The notes: generated by a model from the letters alone, not told the origin. A stretch of 64,000 nucleotides of DNA from Odiellus spinosus (GCA_963920705.1 OY987226.1:8806501-8870500), one strand, 5' to 3'; shown: positions 48,990-62,116, counted from the first letter of the stretch. Numbers and translations are program-made.

Positions 48990-51055
48990 CGAAACAAAAC
49001 ATATTTTCGCTTCCCTTTTAAAATTAACTAGAATGTAATTTTCACCGCCTCTTTAAGAATAATATTAACGGTCCGCGAAAGAGCGTCCCGCTGGCAGCTA
49101 GCGTTGGGGAAAACTGGAGAAAAAGAAACTGTACCGCGGAAGGAAGAAAAACTTCTTTTGTAGGCAATGGCGAGAAAAATTTCTTAGCCCAAGTAGCTCG
49201 GGCTATTATTAGGGTAGAAACCCCCGAGGCTAAGAAGGTTTGGATGCTAGCGCGGGGGGCCGAGCCTCTACCCAATCAATTAGATTGCGGGACTTCTCCA
49301 ACGGCGCTTTCTCAAGGGGTTTTTCATTAACACAATACTATTAACTGGTACTTCCCCTTCCTATATATACCACGCTCCTATTCTACACGCTTAGCGCTCT
49401 CGATTTACTGACAAATATCGTTTAATTTAACGATTGACATGTTTGCTCCAAAATCAGCTAACTAAGGGGTTTCTAGAAATGGAATAATTGGAAATTCCCA
49501 TTGTTTCAACGTATAGTTTTAGATGTAAGGTGTATAATACAACGAATATATAGGTGAAATTTTGGAAATTTTAATAAAAATCCAGTAGTTATAAAATTGC
49601 ATTAAAATTAATAACTTGTTGAATGTTTCCATATATTTAATAAGTAACGGATTAAAAATATATAATTGTCTATATAACAATGTCTTTCTAATGACATTTA
49701 CCATTGGGAAAATATTTTTGCAGCCATGCTTTTAAACAATGAATATTTAATGTGGTAACAAAGTCTCCGGACTTCATCGTTCCATGATTTTAATTTATAT
49801 TCCCCAATGGAAAACCGCGTAACACTAAACTTTAAACAAAATAATAAAAGTAGCCCATGGAAACTCCCTTTGAACTAATATAGAGAACAGAGTTATTATT
49901 ATTATTTTCAAACCCATATGTTAGATTTAAAATGTCATAGTATGATGAATCGTTAACATGGAACATGAATGACCAAGTTATGATTGCTTGACATGAATCT
50001 GTGAATATGAGGAGCAAACTTGTTGCCGAGTGAACGGGGCGCTTTAATTTTTTTCTATGCCCACATTTTTGATCGTATTTATCAATCTGTTCGAAAAATG
50101 ATAGTCAAATTGCATTTAAAACAGCTCATGAAAAATCCGTGACAGCCTCACTTTAATTAGTTTATTAATTAAAAGCCCGTAAAAAGTGTTTGAATACTGG
50201 TATTTCAAAGTTCTCAGAAGCTACTATCCAGGGGCAGATTAATAATACATTTTTAATACAGTTCCTGTAGAAATGTTCCACTATCATAGCTTCAAAGTTC
50301 AGAGAGAAACAAACATCCAGGAGAAAAACCTATTTTTAGCCACATCCCCCTACAAAAGGTGTAGGATCTTATATTGTCAAAAAGATGTAGTAGTAAATAG
50401 AATGATGTGGAAAAGGTTGGGTCTCACAAAAATTACCAAAATCTCTAAAAACATTTCAAAGAAGAAAGGTCTAGTCGCACAAACAGTACAAATATTTTGA
50501 AAATATCAAAAAATCTAAATTCCCAAAATCTTGAGTGTAACTTCATAATGATTCCACCATCTTGTTTCAGTATACATGAAGAAAAAAAACGCTCATTGTA
50601 AAAACACAATGAGTGTTTTTCAAATGGCTCCTTCTAACTAACAACAGATTTGAAACTCCTCATACCCCCCCCCCCCCCCCCGAGTTATTGAAGCTATAAG
50701 AATGAGTCCACAAGAAAAATGATGGTAAAGGAGCGAAAAAAACTTCTAGTAGATCATTCTTTCCTTTTCATAGATCTACCAAGAGTGAAGGGGGAGGAAG
50801 GGAGTAGAAGGTACGAGCAAACTATTATGGCATCTATAGCGGAGAAAAAAAAAAACTCTCTTGAAAGGGATCTCTTAAAAACGTAATTCAATTTCGTGAG
50901 GTCTCATACCTTTTCATAAGAAGATAGCAGAATCCCAAAGTTTGTTCGCGAAGAACCAATGAATGCTGATAAAGGAAAAGTCTCGTGAAATGTATACAGG
51001 TTTTATCGTTAAAACTATATAGAAAACTATGTATTAATTAAATAGTAAAAGTAGT
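48990..51055. other. Unannotated stretch
   Basis: Contains a C17 run near 50666-50682. No supported gene. Confidence 0.5.
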
Positions 51056-51060
51056 GACTA

Positions 51061-51710
51061 AAATTAAAATTATTTTGGACTATTTAAAATTATTTTGGAC
51101 TATTTAAAATTATTTTGGACTATTTAAAATTATTTTGGACTATTTAAAATTATTTTGGACTATTTAAAATTATTTTGGACTATTTAAAATTATTTTGGAC
51201 TATTTAAAATTATTTTGGACTATTTAAAATTATTTTGGACTATTTAAAATTATTTTGGACTATTTAAAATTATTTTGGACTATTTAAAATTATTTTGGAC
51301 TATTTAAAATTATTTTGGACTATTTAAAATTATTTTGGACTATTTAAAATTATTTTGGACTATTTAAAATTATTTTGGACTATTTAAAATTATTTTGGAC
51401 TATTTAAAATTATTTTGGACTATTTAAAATTATTTTGGACTATTTAAAATTATTTTGGACTATTTAAAATTATTTTGGACTATTTAAAATTATTTTGGAC
51501 TATTTAAAATTATTTTGGACTATTTAAAATTATTTTGGACTATTTAAAATTATTTTGGACTATTTAAAATTATTTTGGACTATTTAAAATTATTTTGGAC
51601 TATTTAAAATTATTTTGGACTATTTAAAATTATTTTGGACTATTTAAAATTATTTTGGACTATTTAAAATTATTTTGGACTATTTAAAATTATTTTGGAC
51701 TATTTAAAAT
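51061..51710 (+). repeat. 20-bp tandem array, 32 near-identical copies
   Basis: The unit TATTTTGGACTATTTAAAAT repeats without visible change from 51071 to 51710. This is the most homogeneous array in the window. Confidence 0.97.
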
Positions 51711-51719
51711 TTTAATTTA

Positions 51720-53570
51720 AGAAATTATAAAAAAAAACGTGTTGACCTTCAACCAACGTTTCTAAGGTAATATTATTAAATTAACGAGAAAAACAGTTTC
51801 TTAAATAAATGGATTAAAAATGTCCGAAAGCTCTCCATAAACGTTTATTTAACAAACTTTTTTTCCTCAACCATGAAGTAGCAGCCTCGTTAATTAGTTT
51901 AACAATATTCTAATTTAATCAGCATGGTCAATAAATTTTGTCTAAAAGAACTTAGTTGTCATTGGAGCTTAAAATTAGATAGCTATAGCGAATATTTATG
52001 TAGATTTAAACCTTTTCATAGTGAAGAAATGAAAGTAATCGTAATGTTTGAAACTTACTGTAACTCAGTTGTCAATCGTCATGTTCTCATATTATTGCTT
52101 TATATTAGAACTAATTAAATAATCCTCCCTCGAATTTTTGCTATGACGCTAACTAGTGTTTTATTAAAAGGCTTTTAACTAATAAAATTTCGAGTGGGTA
52201 TAATAGAAACACTAATTCGAAAATGTTTCTTATTAACTGTAGCTTAATGATGGAATTCATTAAATATTTATCAACGCATGCGCTTTAGAAAAGTTAAATA
52301 GATGCGCGTAAGTCTCGCGGTCGAACGAAAGTACAAATTCTTAAATAATTGCGAGAGCCAGGGCATAAATCGCGCGATTTTTTCATTGTCCTCGTTCGCA
52401 AATCAAATATTACTCAAGCTTGTATATTTTTTCGGGTCGTGCGCAAAAATTCGATGATAGCCAAAAGTATGCGTTCTATGAAATATTAACTGTATTTGAA
52501 TCTCACCTTTAATTATATTCATATATGATAATTTTGTAAAATTCAAAAATACTACGCAGTGACGTCATCTTAATAAACACAACCTTCTCAAGCTGTAACC
52601 CATTTCCTTTCAAAACAATCTTCCTCATTAATTAGTTTGAAATTATTAACCTTATCCACGCAAGCACGTCCATTTCACGGACACTAAACCTTTAAAATAA
52701 AATTGGTAAGCTACTTATAAAGAAAGCAACCCCATATAGCATAGCAGTCCACACAATTCAGCCTCTCCCCCGAACAATATGACAGAAAAGAAGCTGAGTC
52801 GACTATAGTCAATATTAAGTTGAATCTCCAGCGCGAACAAAGCTACAAGTACTCTCTTTTCTACTTGAATCCGAGGCAATGAAACCTAACCTTTTACGTG
52901 CTGAAATTTCAAACTGAATCTAACTGTAGATGAATATTGGTAAGGAGAAGGGGTGGATTACACAATGTGTATATAGATATATAAGAAAAGGATGCTTATA
53001 AAATAAGTCTAGTCATAAAAAAAGCATAGCTTTTCTTCTTCTTGAAGTTCTTTTTTTTTTCCTTTTTTTTTTTTTTAGAAGAGATTGGTTCATAGAAGGT
53101 CTAGCCTGCAGTACTCGCTATACTCGGTCGTTAGGTGGCGTTTCAAAATTGGGTAACAAAAAACCAATGGAGCGACCAAATGGTGACGTCTTCGCGGTCG
53201 TCCCCGAAATGACAAATGACGGACATTGGCGAGAAAGGGCGAGCTCAACTTATACTATATAATACACATGCCTGATGCCTATATACCTTTAAAAAGTAGA
53301 AGATACGATGAAATAACAAGATGGTAAAGATATGTATTACGTTTATACATAAAGAAACAGTTCATTTTAAAAAATCTCATCTTGTACATCTTTAGAGAAA
53401 AGTAATAAATTAAAAAACGAATTTAAAATGTCACAATTCACTAACTACCGAGTAGTTACCACACCTTCTAGCTTCCATTAACTTTTATGTAAAATTTCAA
53501 TGACATCTAATACACCATTTAGCCACCACTTGGGGCGCTATAGCGGCAAAGGGCAAACTTCCACTTGGTG
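51720..53570. other. Unannotated stretch
   Basis: No supported gene. Poly(T) runs lie near 53051-53075. Confidence 0.5.
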
Positions 53571-53577
53571 AAAATGA

Positions 53578-53843
53578 CAGGGAAAAAAACCTGCATGGGG
53601 TAATACGCGGGATAATAAGCACAAGTCACTGGTCATTGTCCGATAAATTTTCCAAATGTCCGATAACTTTTTATTTTTAAGAGGGGGTCACTGGACAAAT
53701 GTCCGATAAAAAAAAAGTACTTTTCAATACAAGAAATGTAGCATTGTCCGGTAATTTTGTTAAATGTCCGATAACTTTTGAATTTTTAAGGTGGGGTTAC
53801 TGGACATTTGTCCAATAAGAAAAATTTCTTATTTCCGTCCCAG
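53578..53843. mobile_element. Decayed hAT-like element
   Basis: The right end in reverse complement, CTGGGACGGAAATAAG, resembles the CTGGGAAATAAG end of the nested hAT-like MITE at 20102. The left end is CAGGGAAAAAAACC. The interior repeats ACTGGACAAATGTCCGATAA motifs on both sides. No clean target duplication. Confidence 0.5.
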
Positions 53844-53849
53844 AAGTGA

Positions 53850-54840
53850 ACGTATTTTTTTATTTTTTTTTGCGCCACTAGTAAGCGTTTCGAGCGCGGG
53901 CATGCGCACAATGGAAGAGCAAAGTGGTGGATTGTGACGTAAACTAAATAATTATTATTTCAATATGATGTTATAGTAAGTAAGGTACGGACGTCACCGT
54001 TCTTAAAATGTTAAGTCAATGGCAAGGTAAATTAAAGTGGGGCGATGCCGCAAAACAGTATGTCACCTGGATATATCCTGAGGCATTTTATCTAATTACG
54101 GTTCCAGTATGAAACCAATGGCGAGAAAGAACGAAGATGGGATCATATGTTTCCATGATGTCATATATCTCAACTGTGACGTATCTAATTTGTTTTGATT
54201 TTTATTTAAAGATTGCTGGGGGCGCGTTTAGATCGACATGGGACAATTTTAAAAGGCAAAAAAGTGTTAAATATTACCGAAACTAGAACAAAAAAAAAAA
54301 ACACGTGATCTGAAAACAACTAACTTCCCTTCAAAATGGTTTTGAGATGTTACTAAAAACGAGACAAAAACCGAAGCAGAAGCTTCGGAGCTCAAGAGAT
54401 TCAAAAGGGGGGCAACGAAGTATAGGTAAAGTCGCGAGAGGTACGTAGAAAAGACTAGATAAATGGGGCACATTCTGCAGGGCAAAAAGGGAAAAAGCAA
54501 ATATTTATGGGGCGCGATAGTTTCGCATTCATTCCCGACTATTTTCTCTCTTTCGCTTCATGAGCCCTTATAGAGTTCTCGACGTTCCGACAGAAATGTA
54601 TATCTATATCACCGTACGTTGTACTGCCCCATCTCTACTATGTACATATATAACACTTCAGCACCTATACCGCGATCAAGCTTTCGCTACATTACCGGAT
54701 AAACGTCATATAAATAGCGAGCTTCAAATCGTAGTTTTTTAGAGGTATTAGTTTAGTGTATTCTGTGGCAGTGGTGTGCGAGAGTTAAGTCTTGTTCAGA
54801 CGATTATTCATTTAACTTATTTTCGAATATTACAACTAAG
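53850..54840. other. Unannotated stretch
   Basis: No supported gene. Confidence 0.5.
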
Positions 54841-54847
54841 CTACGAA

Positions 54848-55047
54848 ATTTCTTAATCGGTTTGAAACAGTAAAATCAAACCGATTTTCGAATCAACAGG
54901 AATCGTTTTAATCGTCACGTGTTCAGGCATTATCTTTATAAATCGATTTATTGTATGCTTCATCTAACGATGGGTGAAAGTGAATCGGTATAAAACTGGT
55001 TCCCGAAGCAGTTTCGAGAAATCGAATCAAATCGATTCGAGAAAAGT
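54848..55047 (+). repeat. Dispersed 200-bp repeat, copy 2
   Basis: Partner of 41469-41666, alike by eye over the whole length, with the same CGTCACGTGTTCA and AACTGGTTCCCGAAGCAGTT blocks. Confidence 0.8.
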
Positions 55048-55880
55048 CTTATAAATATTTCCAGGATATTTTCTCAAAAAGTGGACAAATACTTCATTAA
55101 AGTTCAAATATTAATTTGTCGAGGATTTTTTCCCATGTTTAATTTCTCTTAAAGTTGATAAACATTTACCGAATTTATTTCTCAACATCATAATCGACCA
55201 AAAATTAAAGATTGCGTGAAATATGCATTTTGTAGAGTAACACGATTACAATTGGCTTAAGGGGAGAATGAAACTTGACAAGTGATTGTCTATCACTAGT
55301 AAAATAATTCTCAACAAATAGTTAAACGAAACAAGGGCTTAACAAAGAGTAATGGAATGAGATTAACTTTCATGTGTCCTTGTTAAGCCTAACTTCAGAG
55401 TAAGTAAAACAATTGTTTTATATACCTTAACAAATATATGTCAATGTTTTGGTGGAGAATAATGCCAAATTTAACGATAATTAACCAATATAAAATTAAT
55501 TTAAGACAAAAAGTTAATGGAAAGTTTTTTTTGTCTTATCCGTCTTGTTTTTACCCGAAAAGAAACTCGAGTAGAGAAAAGGAAGACGATAAAAAAAGAA
55601 AAGTGGTAAACTTACTGCGCGATAAGTTGTCGCGGAAGAGATGATACTGGTGGCCGAAGATTCAATCTATATCGGAGTCGCTAAACGATATATTCGGGTC
55701 TCCACAGGCTGCGCGGAATAAAAGGATATAACCTAGAATGAAAGAGATGATGGAATTAGACCTTTTGATACCAAATACGATTCATCAATTAAATACTGAT
55801 GGTACGCGGATATCTTTGCCTTCGTTAGTTTTCTTTTTATATGCTTTGATTTAAATCAAATGAATAATATTTTATCCAGG
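55048..55880. other. Unannotated stretch
   Basis: At 55258 TTAAGGGGAGAATGAAACTT looks like one end of another TTAA-type element, but the other end was not found. No supported gene. Confidence 0.45.
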
Positions 55881-55920
55881 AATTATTTGGTATGGATATT
55901 GGACTCAGAACATAAATTTG

Positions 55921-56372
55921 CAGAGTGACCAGGGAAAAAACTTGAAATTTTATGGGAAAAATAGGTAATTTAAAGGCGAATTATAGGAGAAAATATTATT
56001 GAAAATTTTAAATTATAGGAGATATAGGATAAATAATATCGAAAGTATAGGAAAATATATATAAATAACAGCGAATTTATATGAAAAAATAAGATATCAT
56101 TAAATATGCCGTCGATTTAACATTTTTACCACATATTTATCGCTTTTTGATTTTCTTTAAAATCTTAATCTCTTCGGTTTTTGATTCGATGCCTTTTGTT
56201 GGGAATTTTTGATTTTTGAGAAATTTTAAATTATACTTTTATTTGAAAATAACCTGATAACCGAAAAAAAAAAAGTGAAAAAAAAAAAAAAAAATATAGG
56301 AAAATATTGTAGAAAACCTTCAATTATAGGAATTTATAGGAAGGCATAGGAACATGGGAAGTCTGGTCACCC
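55921..56372. mobile_element. hAT-like element inside the 30-bp array
   Basis: CAGAGTGACCAG on the left and, in reverse complement, AGGGTGACCAG on the right frame 452 AT-rich bases with TATAGGAAAATA repeats. The flanking octamers TAAATTTG and TTTATTTG agree at 6 of 8. A lone array unit precedes it (55881-55912) and the array resumes after it. Confidence 0.65.
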
Positions 56373-56373
56373 T

Positions 56374-56760
56374 TTATTTGATATGAATATTTGACTCAAA
56401 ACATTATTTGATACGGATATTTGACTCAAAACATTATTTGATACGGATATTTGACTCAAAACATTATTTGATACGGATATTTGACTCAAAACATTATTTG
56501 ATACGGATATTTGACTCAAAACATTATTTGATACGGATATTTGACTCAAAACATTATTTGATACGGATATTTGACTCAAAAAATTATTTGATACGGATAT
56601 TTGACTCAAAACATTATTTGATACGGATATTTGACTCAAAACATTATTTGATACGGATATTTGACTCAAAACATTATTTGATACGGATATTTGACTCAAA
56701 ACATTATTTGATACGGATATTTGACTCAAAACATTACTTGTTGTATTCATTTGAATCAAA
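56374..56760 (+). repeat. 30-bp tandem array, 13 units
   Basis: The unit is ATTTGATACGGATATTTGAC plus TCAAAACATT. Twelve units are near-identical and the last is diverged. As 30 is a multiple of 3, both strands stay open, giving spurious decapeptide repeats. Confidence 0.96.
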
Positions 56761-58920
56761 AACAAAACATTTTTTTGGTCCTGGTGGAAAATTGAACCTT
56801 TTTCTAAACATTCAATCACGTTTCACTAGGTAGCTGTTTTAATTACTGTGATAATGACGTGAACTTAATTTACAAACGTAATTATACAATTTTGCGTGAC
56901 TTTAGTTTAACCTTTTCGTTACTTCGCATTAGGTAACACCCCGGTAAAAAATTTCAAGTGTTTAATATTCCTTAACCTCCGAGGTTAAAAGTAGGTCTAA
57001 TAAATGTGATTAATCAGTCTAACAGGGCGTCTAATTAACCACGCTGACAAGGCCGTAAAAATAGGCCAAAAACCCATAAGGAGAAGTAATAAACTAAGCG
57101 GGATAACGGAGCTGGGAAAAACAATAGTAAAACCTGGAGCTTTTACGACGGTTCGATGTCGAATAAAAATAAAAGTACCCAAAAGTTTTTACGCTCTCTT
57201 TTAAAGGCTTTAAGCGTAGAATCAAGATTTCCTCTATCGTAGCATCAAAACCAAAAATAAGAGGGGAAAAAATAGGGGTCAAATTTCTACTTTAAAGGGA
57301 GAATAACACGAATCGGGTGATGGGCCTCTAGGGCCCCCGTATGCTTTAGCGCAAAAACGGTACGTTTTTTAAATTATACATTTTTAATTTATTTTAAATT
57401 AATTTTAAACAAGGAATTTAATAACGTCAATTTCTCCTATTCCAAACAATTAGAATTTTGAATTTAACGAAATTTAATTAATAATTTTATACCTTGATCT
57501 TCCTATCGTAAAATTTTAAACAAATTTAAATTCATCAAACCCAACACAATAAATATATTAAATTGAGCTAAATAGAATGAGCAATTGGGCGTTCCACACT
57601 GGCGAAGCTATAAAGCGGCTCTTCTGACCGATTTCTTGTTTACTTTTAGTTTCCGGTAAATTAACTCAAAATTTCAATTTATATTCCCTTGAAAATACTT
57701 CGAATCTCAAGAAAAATATGTCCCACAACTCTTTTATAAGAAGAAGGCTTAAGGCCGGGTGTAAGATTTTCAGAAACAAGGCAAAATATAAGTTTACGGC
57801 CATTTCAAGATAGTGGGCATTTTTCGATTTTTGCTTGATTTCTATATTTAACGACTGGCTCATGTCAATTTTATTATTTCATATTAATCAAGGGAATGAC
57901 TTCTTTGTAAAGGTGCTATCGGTTTATGCTTAGCAAAACCCTTCCTTCCAGCATCATTACGCCCGAAATAAATTTCGTTATCAAAAGAAAATGCCTCCTT
58001 ATTCTCGAAGCGTGCCGAATATTTTTAAAAGCAACTTCTATATGCTATACGATTTTTAAGAACCCTTAAAAAAATCTTTAAAAGAACCCTGAATGCTCAC
58101 GATGGTAACAGAATACTGCTTGTTTTCTTTTCTCAGATTTTTTATTTTCTATTTTCCTTAAAAGAAAATGAAAAAAAAAAATAAAATAAAAAATAAAAAA
58201 AAAAAAAAAATATCGCTAGCCCCTGGCGAAGTTTTCATTGTCTCACGAGATTTTAGAAGCATCGACGGGCATTCGCTTTGAAATTCAAAACTACATATTC
58301 ACAATCCGACCTCATGTACCTTTTACCGTCCTCTGGTTACGTACTCCAAAGTTTTTAGAGAGATTTTTGAATCCGGAAAGGTCAGAAAGGGTTTCACCTT
58401 TTTTAGGGTCATCATTATATGGATATTTTTGTTTTTCACGCGAGTTTAACCTTAAGTTTGGTAAAATGTTATAGAAGTTAGGATTTTTATATATTTTTGG
58501 ATTTCTCTAAAATGACATAAAAATATTTAAATTTATAGTATATTTCAACTTTATTTGATAGTACGTACAGTGGTGGGTTACTCGTTAATTCTATGATTTA
58601 TTTTCTTGTAAGATCAGGGGCTTCTAGCTTTGAATACCTGTTACCAATTCAAAATGAAATTCAAGCGCTAATAATGCATATACATTTTTCAATGGCGAAG
58701 GTTATACCTCAATTTTATTCTATTTTTATAGTACGCCATCCGAAGATTTTTCGCGATTTACTTTACATGATTAACAATAAATTCTAAAAAAATGTTGAAA
58801 ATTATGACCGATAAATGTCAAAATTAAACTGCAAAGCCAAGGCCGCCTTTATCTTTTCAAAACCATAGCCTAGAGACAAGATGTAGCCTGTCTTTCTACC
58901 TGTTGAAATTACAACTTCAT
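56761..58920. other. Unannotated stretch
   Basis: At 57293 TTTAAAGGGAGAATAACACG is a possible TTAA-element end. An A-rich run lies near 58168-58211. No supported gene. Confidence 0.5.
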
Positions 58921-58928
58921 TCTGATAC

Positions 58929-59244
58929 CAAGAATTCATTCAGGTTTCATAAGAATATGGGAGGGCCGCGATTCGATAACCATCCTCCCAAACTTTGTAG
59001 CAAAAGTTCGTCCGCTTCGAATCGATTTTTCAAGTAAATCGCTCCTGACATCTATTATTAACCCGCGCCACTAACGACCTTGACATAATATTTTGGTTAA
59101 TAAAAATGGAGCCGACCGAAAAAAGATCTAAGCGTACAAATGTTGCGAAAATAGCAGACGAACTTTTGTTACAAAGTTTGCGAGGATGGTACCAGAGGCT
59201 AAAGTTATGCTCCCATATTCTTATGGAACCTGAATGGATTCTTG
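58929..59244 (-). mobile_element. MITE family P2, copy 3 (7-bp duplication)
   Basis: 316 bp, reverse orientation to the copies at 19898 and 46464, flanked by the perfect 7-bp repeat CTGATAC (58922-58928, 59245-59251). An internal frame from 59106 begins MEPTEKRSKRTNVAKIADEL, possibly a relic of a parent element's first exon. Confidence 0.93.
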
Positions 59245-59251
59245 CTGATAC

Positions 59252-62020
59252 TGCATGCAGTAATAAAGAAAGAGTAACAAAAAGCGCCTTTAAAGGAAAA
59301 CAAACCGTTGGAATTTATCGTTGCAAACTTCCAACGGCTTCTTCGTCTAATTGATATGTTGCTTTATAACAGCGGAACAATCATATCACGGCTTCCAATG
59401 TCTCTAAGTGAAACATTTACAGAAATAAAGGGTAGCGAACGTATAGCTTTGCACTTGCTGCCAACTTGAGGGGTAATGGACTACAAGCATATAATAAATG
59501 ACTAATGTTCTGCACTTTGACCTCTGACCAATCTTGAAGATTTAACGAGCGGAATATCAACATTCTCGAGATTTTTTAAGGTAATTTTCGTATTGAAATG
59601 ATAATTTTACATATTAACACAATTTGGAGATTTCATCCTTAGGTCTTTAATACTTCAAGTAACTCATCCACTTTTGGCTAAATGTACATGTACACTAGCG
59701 TATAAAACCCCAACTTCGTATGAACCCTTTGAATTTATGATCCTTATATCAAACGCAAAACATAACCTAATTTCACTGTAAATGGCGCCAAAATTATAAC
59801 GCGTATTAACCACCTTTAACTACGCGTATAGCTCTATAGCTCAACTAAACCAATAACCAAACCCCGTCGTAGAAGCTATATAGACCCTGTAAATATATAT
59901 TTCCTGTACTATACTTATCTGACCAGGTAAGCGCGTGGATGCGATACAAAATTAAGTATAACCCTCTAAGTTGAAGCTCATTAAAGATAACGCGAAATTT
60001 CAATATTAAAGTGGACTATATAACGGTTAGATAGGCCTTTATAATGCCTGCCCTGCCTAGTTCCCGGTGATGGGGTTGGATCCGTATAATAATCAGATTT
60101 TAACCTTTAAAGCAAACTACCGGTAAATCGCGTAGTGGAGACTGCGTAATAAGCTCGTTAAGCGGTAAAAGGATATCCTGTATTTTAAAGGATCTTAAAG
60201 GACAAGTTTCGTTAAAAAAATTCAACTTCACTTCCAATAACCCTCAATTTTTTTTCCACCAAAGATTTCTTGCATCTTAAAATGTTACAGCTTTTTAATT
60301 TATAGCGTTTTTTTAATTAACCGACAGTTTCCTGGTAATTTAGTTTAATTTTAAAATTATCGGTATTTTTCCTGATTTAGTTAATTTTCTAATTTTCCAT
60401 CAATTTTCTAGCTATTAAGTTAAATTTTCAACCTATCAATCTATTACCTATCTATTTAGTTAAATTTTTAAACTATATATTTGTTAATGGTTTAGTTCGT
60501 TTAATTTCCAAATTATCCGACTTTTTCTGGCTATTACGTGCGCATGGCGGAGTTCGAAGCGCCGACCTAAGTGTAAAAATAACTACTTGGCATTGGTGAA
60601 AGTGGTGAGGGGTATTTTATCCAGTAGCCTGGAGGGAAATTTGTGCACGTATTACCATCTCATCGAACTTTTTTCGAGTCAAACGCACCAACGGCTAGTT
60701 TTCACAACTGCCGTTATATCGCCATAGGGGGTTTTACCAAATTTTTTCCTGACTTGACTATTTTGTTCGAATTTGAAACTATCGATCAATATTAACTGTC
60801 TATGTAGTTAAATTAGAAAATTATCGGACTTTTCAAAAGTACGTGAGGCTATTTTTACAAACATGTGATATTAGTTTTGCTTTTCAATGTAATCACGAAA
60901 TTAAAATGTTTCAAAAACCTCAAGATATTCTCATACCATTATCCCACGCTACACAAAAAGGTGAAAATCATTATAATAACGTTAATTTGTATCTAAAACT
61001 ACTCTGAGTAGATTTATATAATCTGTAGGGAGAGAATTGAAAAGACAGTGAAAAGGTGAGCCGCTTATAAAAGCTCGGAAAAGCGTAAAATAAACAGGAC
61101 AGCGTGAACCCGAAGATAACGCGGATCGTGGTATTAAATAAGAGGAAAGCCTATATATGAAGACTCCTAATAGAGGAAGAAGGGGGTTCATCCCCATAGC
61201 TCACATACTATGCGGAGTGAAGCGAGCAAGGATGATTTCTAATTGGAGTCGGTTAACGCGATTTTTGGGCAAAGATTGCCGCGGGGAGGAATCTTAGAGA
61301 TTTAACAAAAACCGCATGATAATATTAAATGCCCTCTTTCAAAATGCTCTTCCTTGTGCACACTGTCTAGCTTTGACTGTAAGTTTTTATGGTCAACGTC
61401 GTCTGCTAAGCTAGAAAAAAAATCGCTGATAGTCCATTTAAAAGACTAGAAACTCGTATTTTGAGGAGGCCATTGGGCCAAGTCTTAGAAAAAAGGTTAT
61501 CAGAGAGAATATTATATTACCAAAGTTTTTGAGAGAGACTATCAATTAGGTTATGAAAATGATTATTTCCAAGTAAAAAGTTCCGAAAAATGTGGTATTT
61601 TGGTAATCATGAAAACAAAATCGTTATTTTCACATAAAATGAATTAGTCAACAATACTCTAATTTATGGTAAAGTGGCTCAATATTAGTCCTTAAAATGT
61701 TTCAATGTAAAACATCACTTATTTTTTAGCTTCATTCTCCCTTTAAATTGTGAAATTTTACTTCCAACTTCTTTAATTTCCAAGCCATAGTCTTAAATAC
61801 GACTCCATTGATGCAATCATCCCTGGTTTTTAGAATATAAGAGGAAGATAGCTAGAATAGCGCTGTCAGAGAAATTGAAGCCGAGTCTGAAACTGTTATA
61901 TCCTGCCCCTTCTACTACAACTACAACGCGAGATGGCGCCGCGATCGCTCTAGCATGAATTATTCAGAACGAGCTAATGCGGTTGACGTGGGAGCCCGAG
62001 GGGATAGTTTTCCTTCCAAA
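59252..62020. other. Unannotated stretch
   Basis: No supported gene. At 61717-61745 GCTTCATTCTCCCTTTAAA is a possible TTAA-element end whose partner was not found. Confidence 0.5.
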
Positions 62021-62116
62021 ACTATATACTTATTTTCAAGTATATTTGGCAAAATCGGAAAAAGCTGACGCTGATTGATACAGCGTGTTAAATCTCATTG
62101 AGGAAAAGTAGTCATG
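61928..62116 (+). repeat. Dispersed GATTGATACA-type repeat, longest copy
   Basis: Begins AGATGGCGCCGCGATCGC, passes CTATATACTTATTTTCAAG and TTTGGCAAAATC, then GATTGATACAGCGTGTTAAA, and ends GGAAAAGTAGTCATG. Confidence 0.55.

Noticed and set aside
56367-56833. Open frames on both strands encoding decapeptide repeats (NVLSQISVSN and RIFDSKHYLI)
   Set aside because: The 30-bp tandem unit is a multiple of 3 and has no stop in these frames, so frames stay open on both strands. No start context, splice signal or domain supports a protein.
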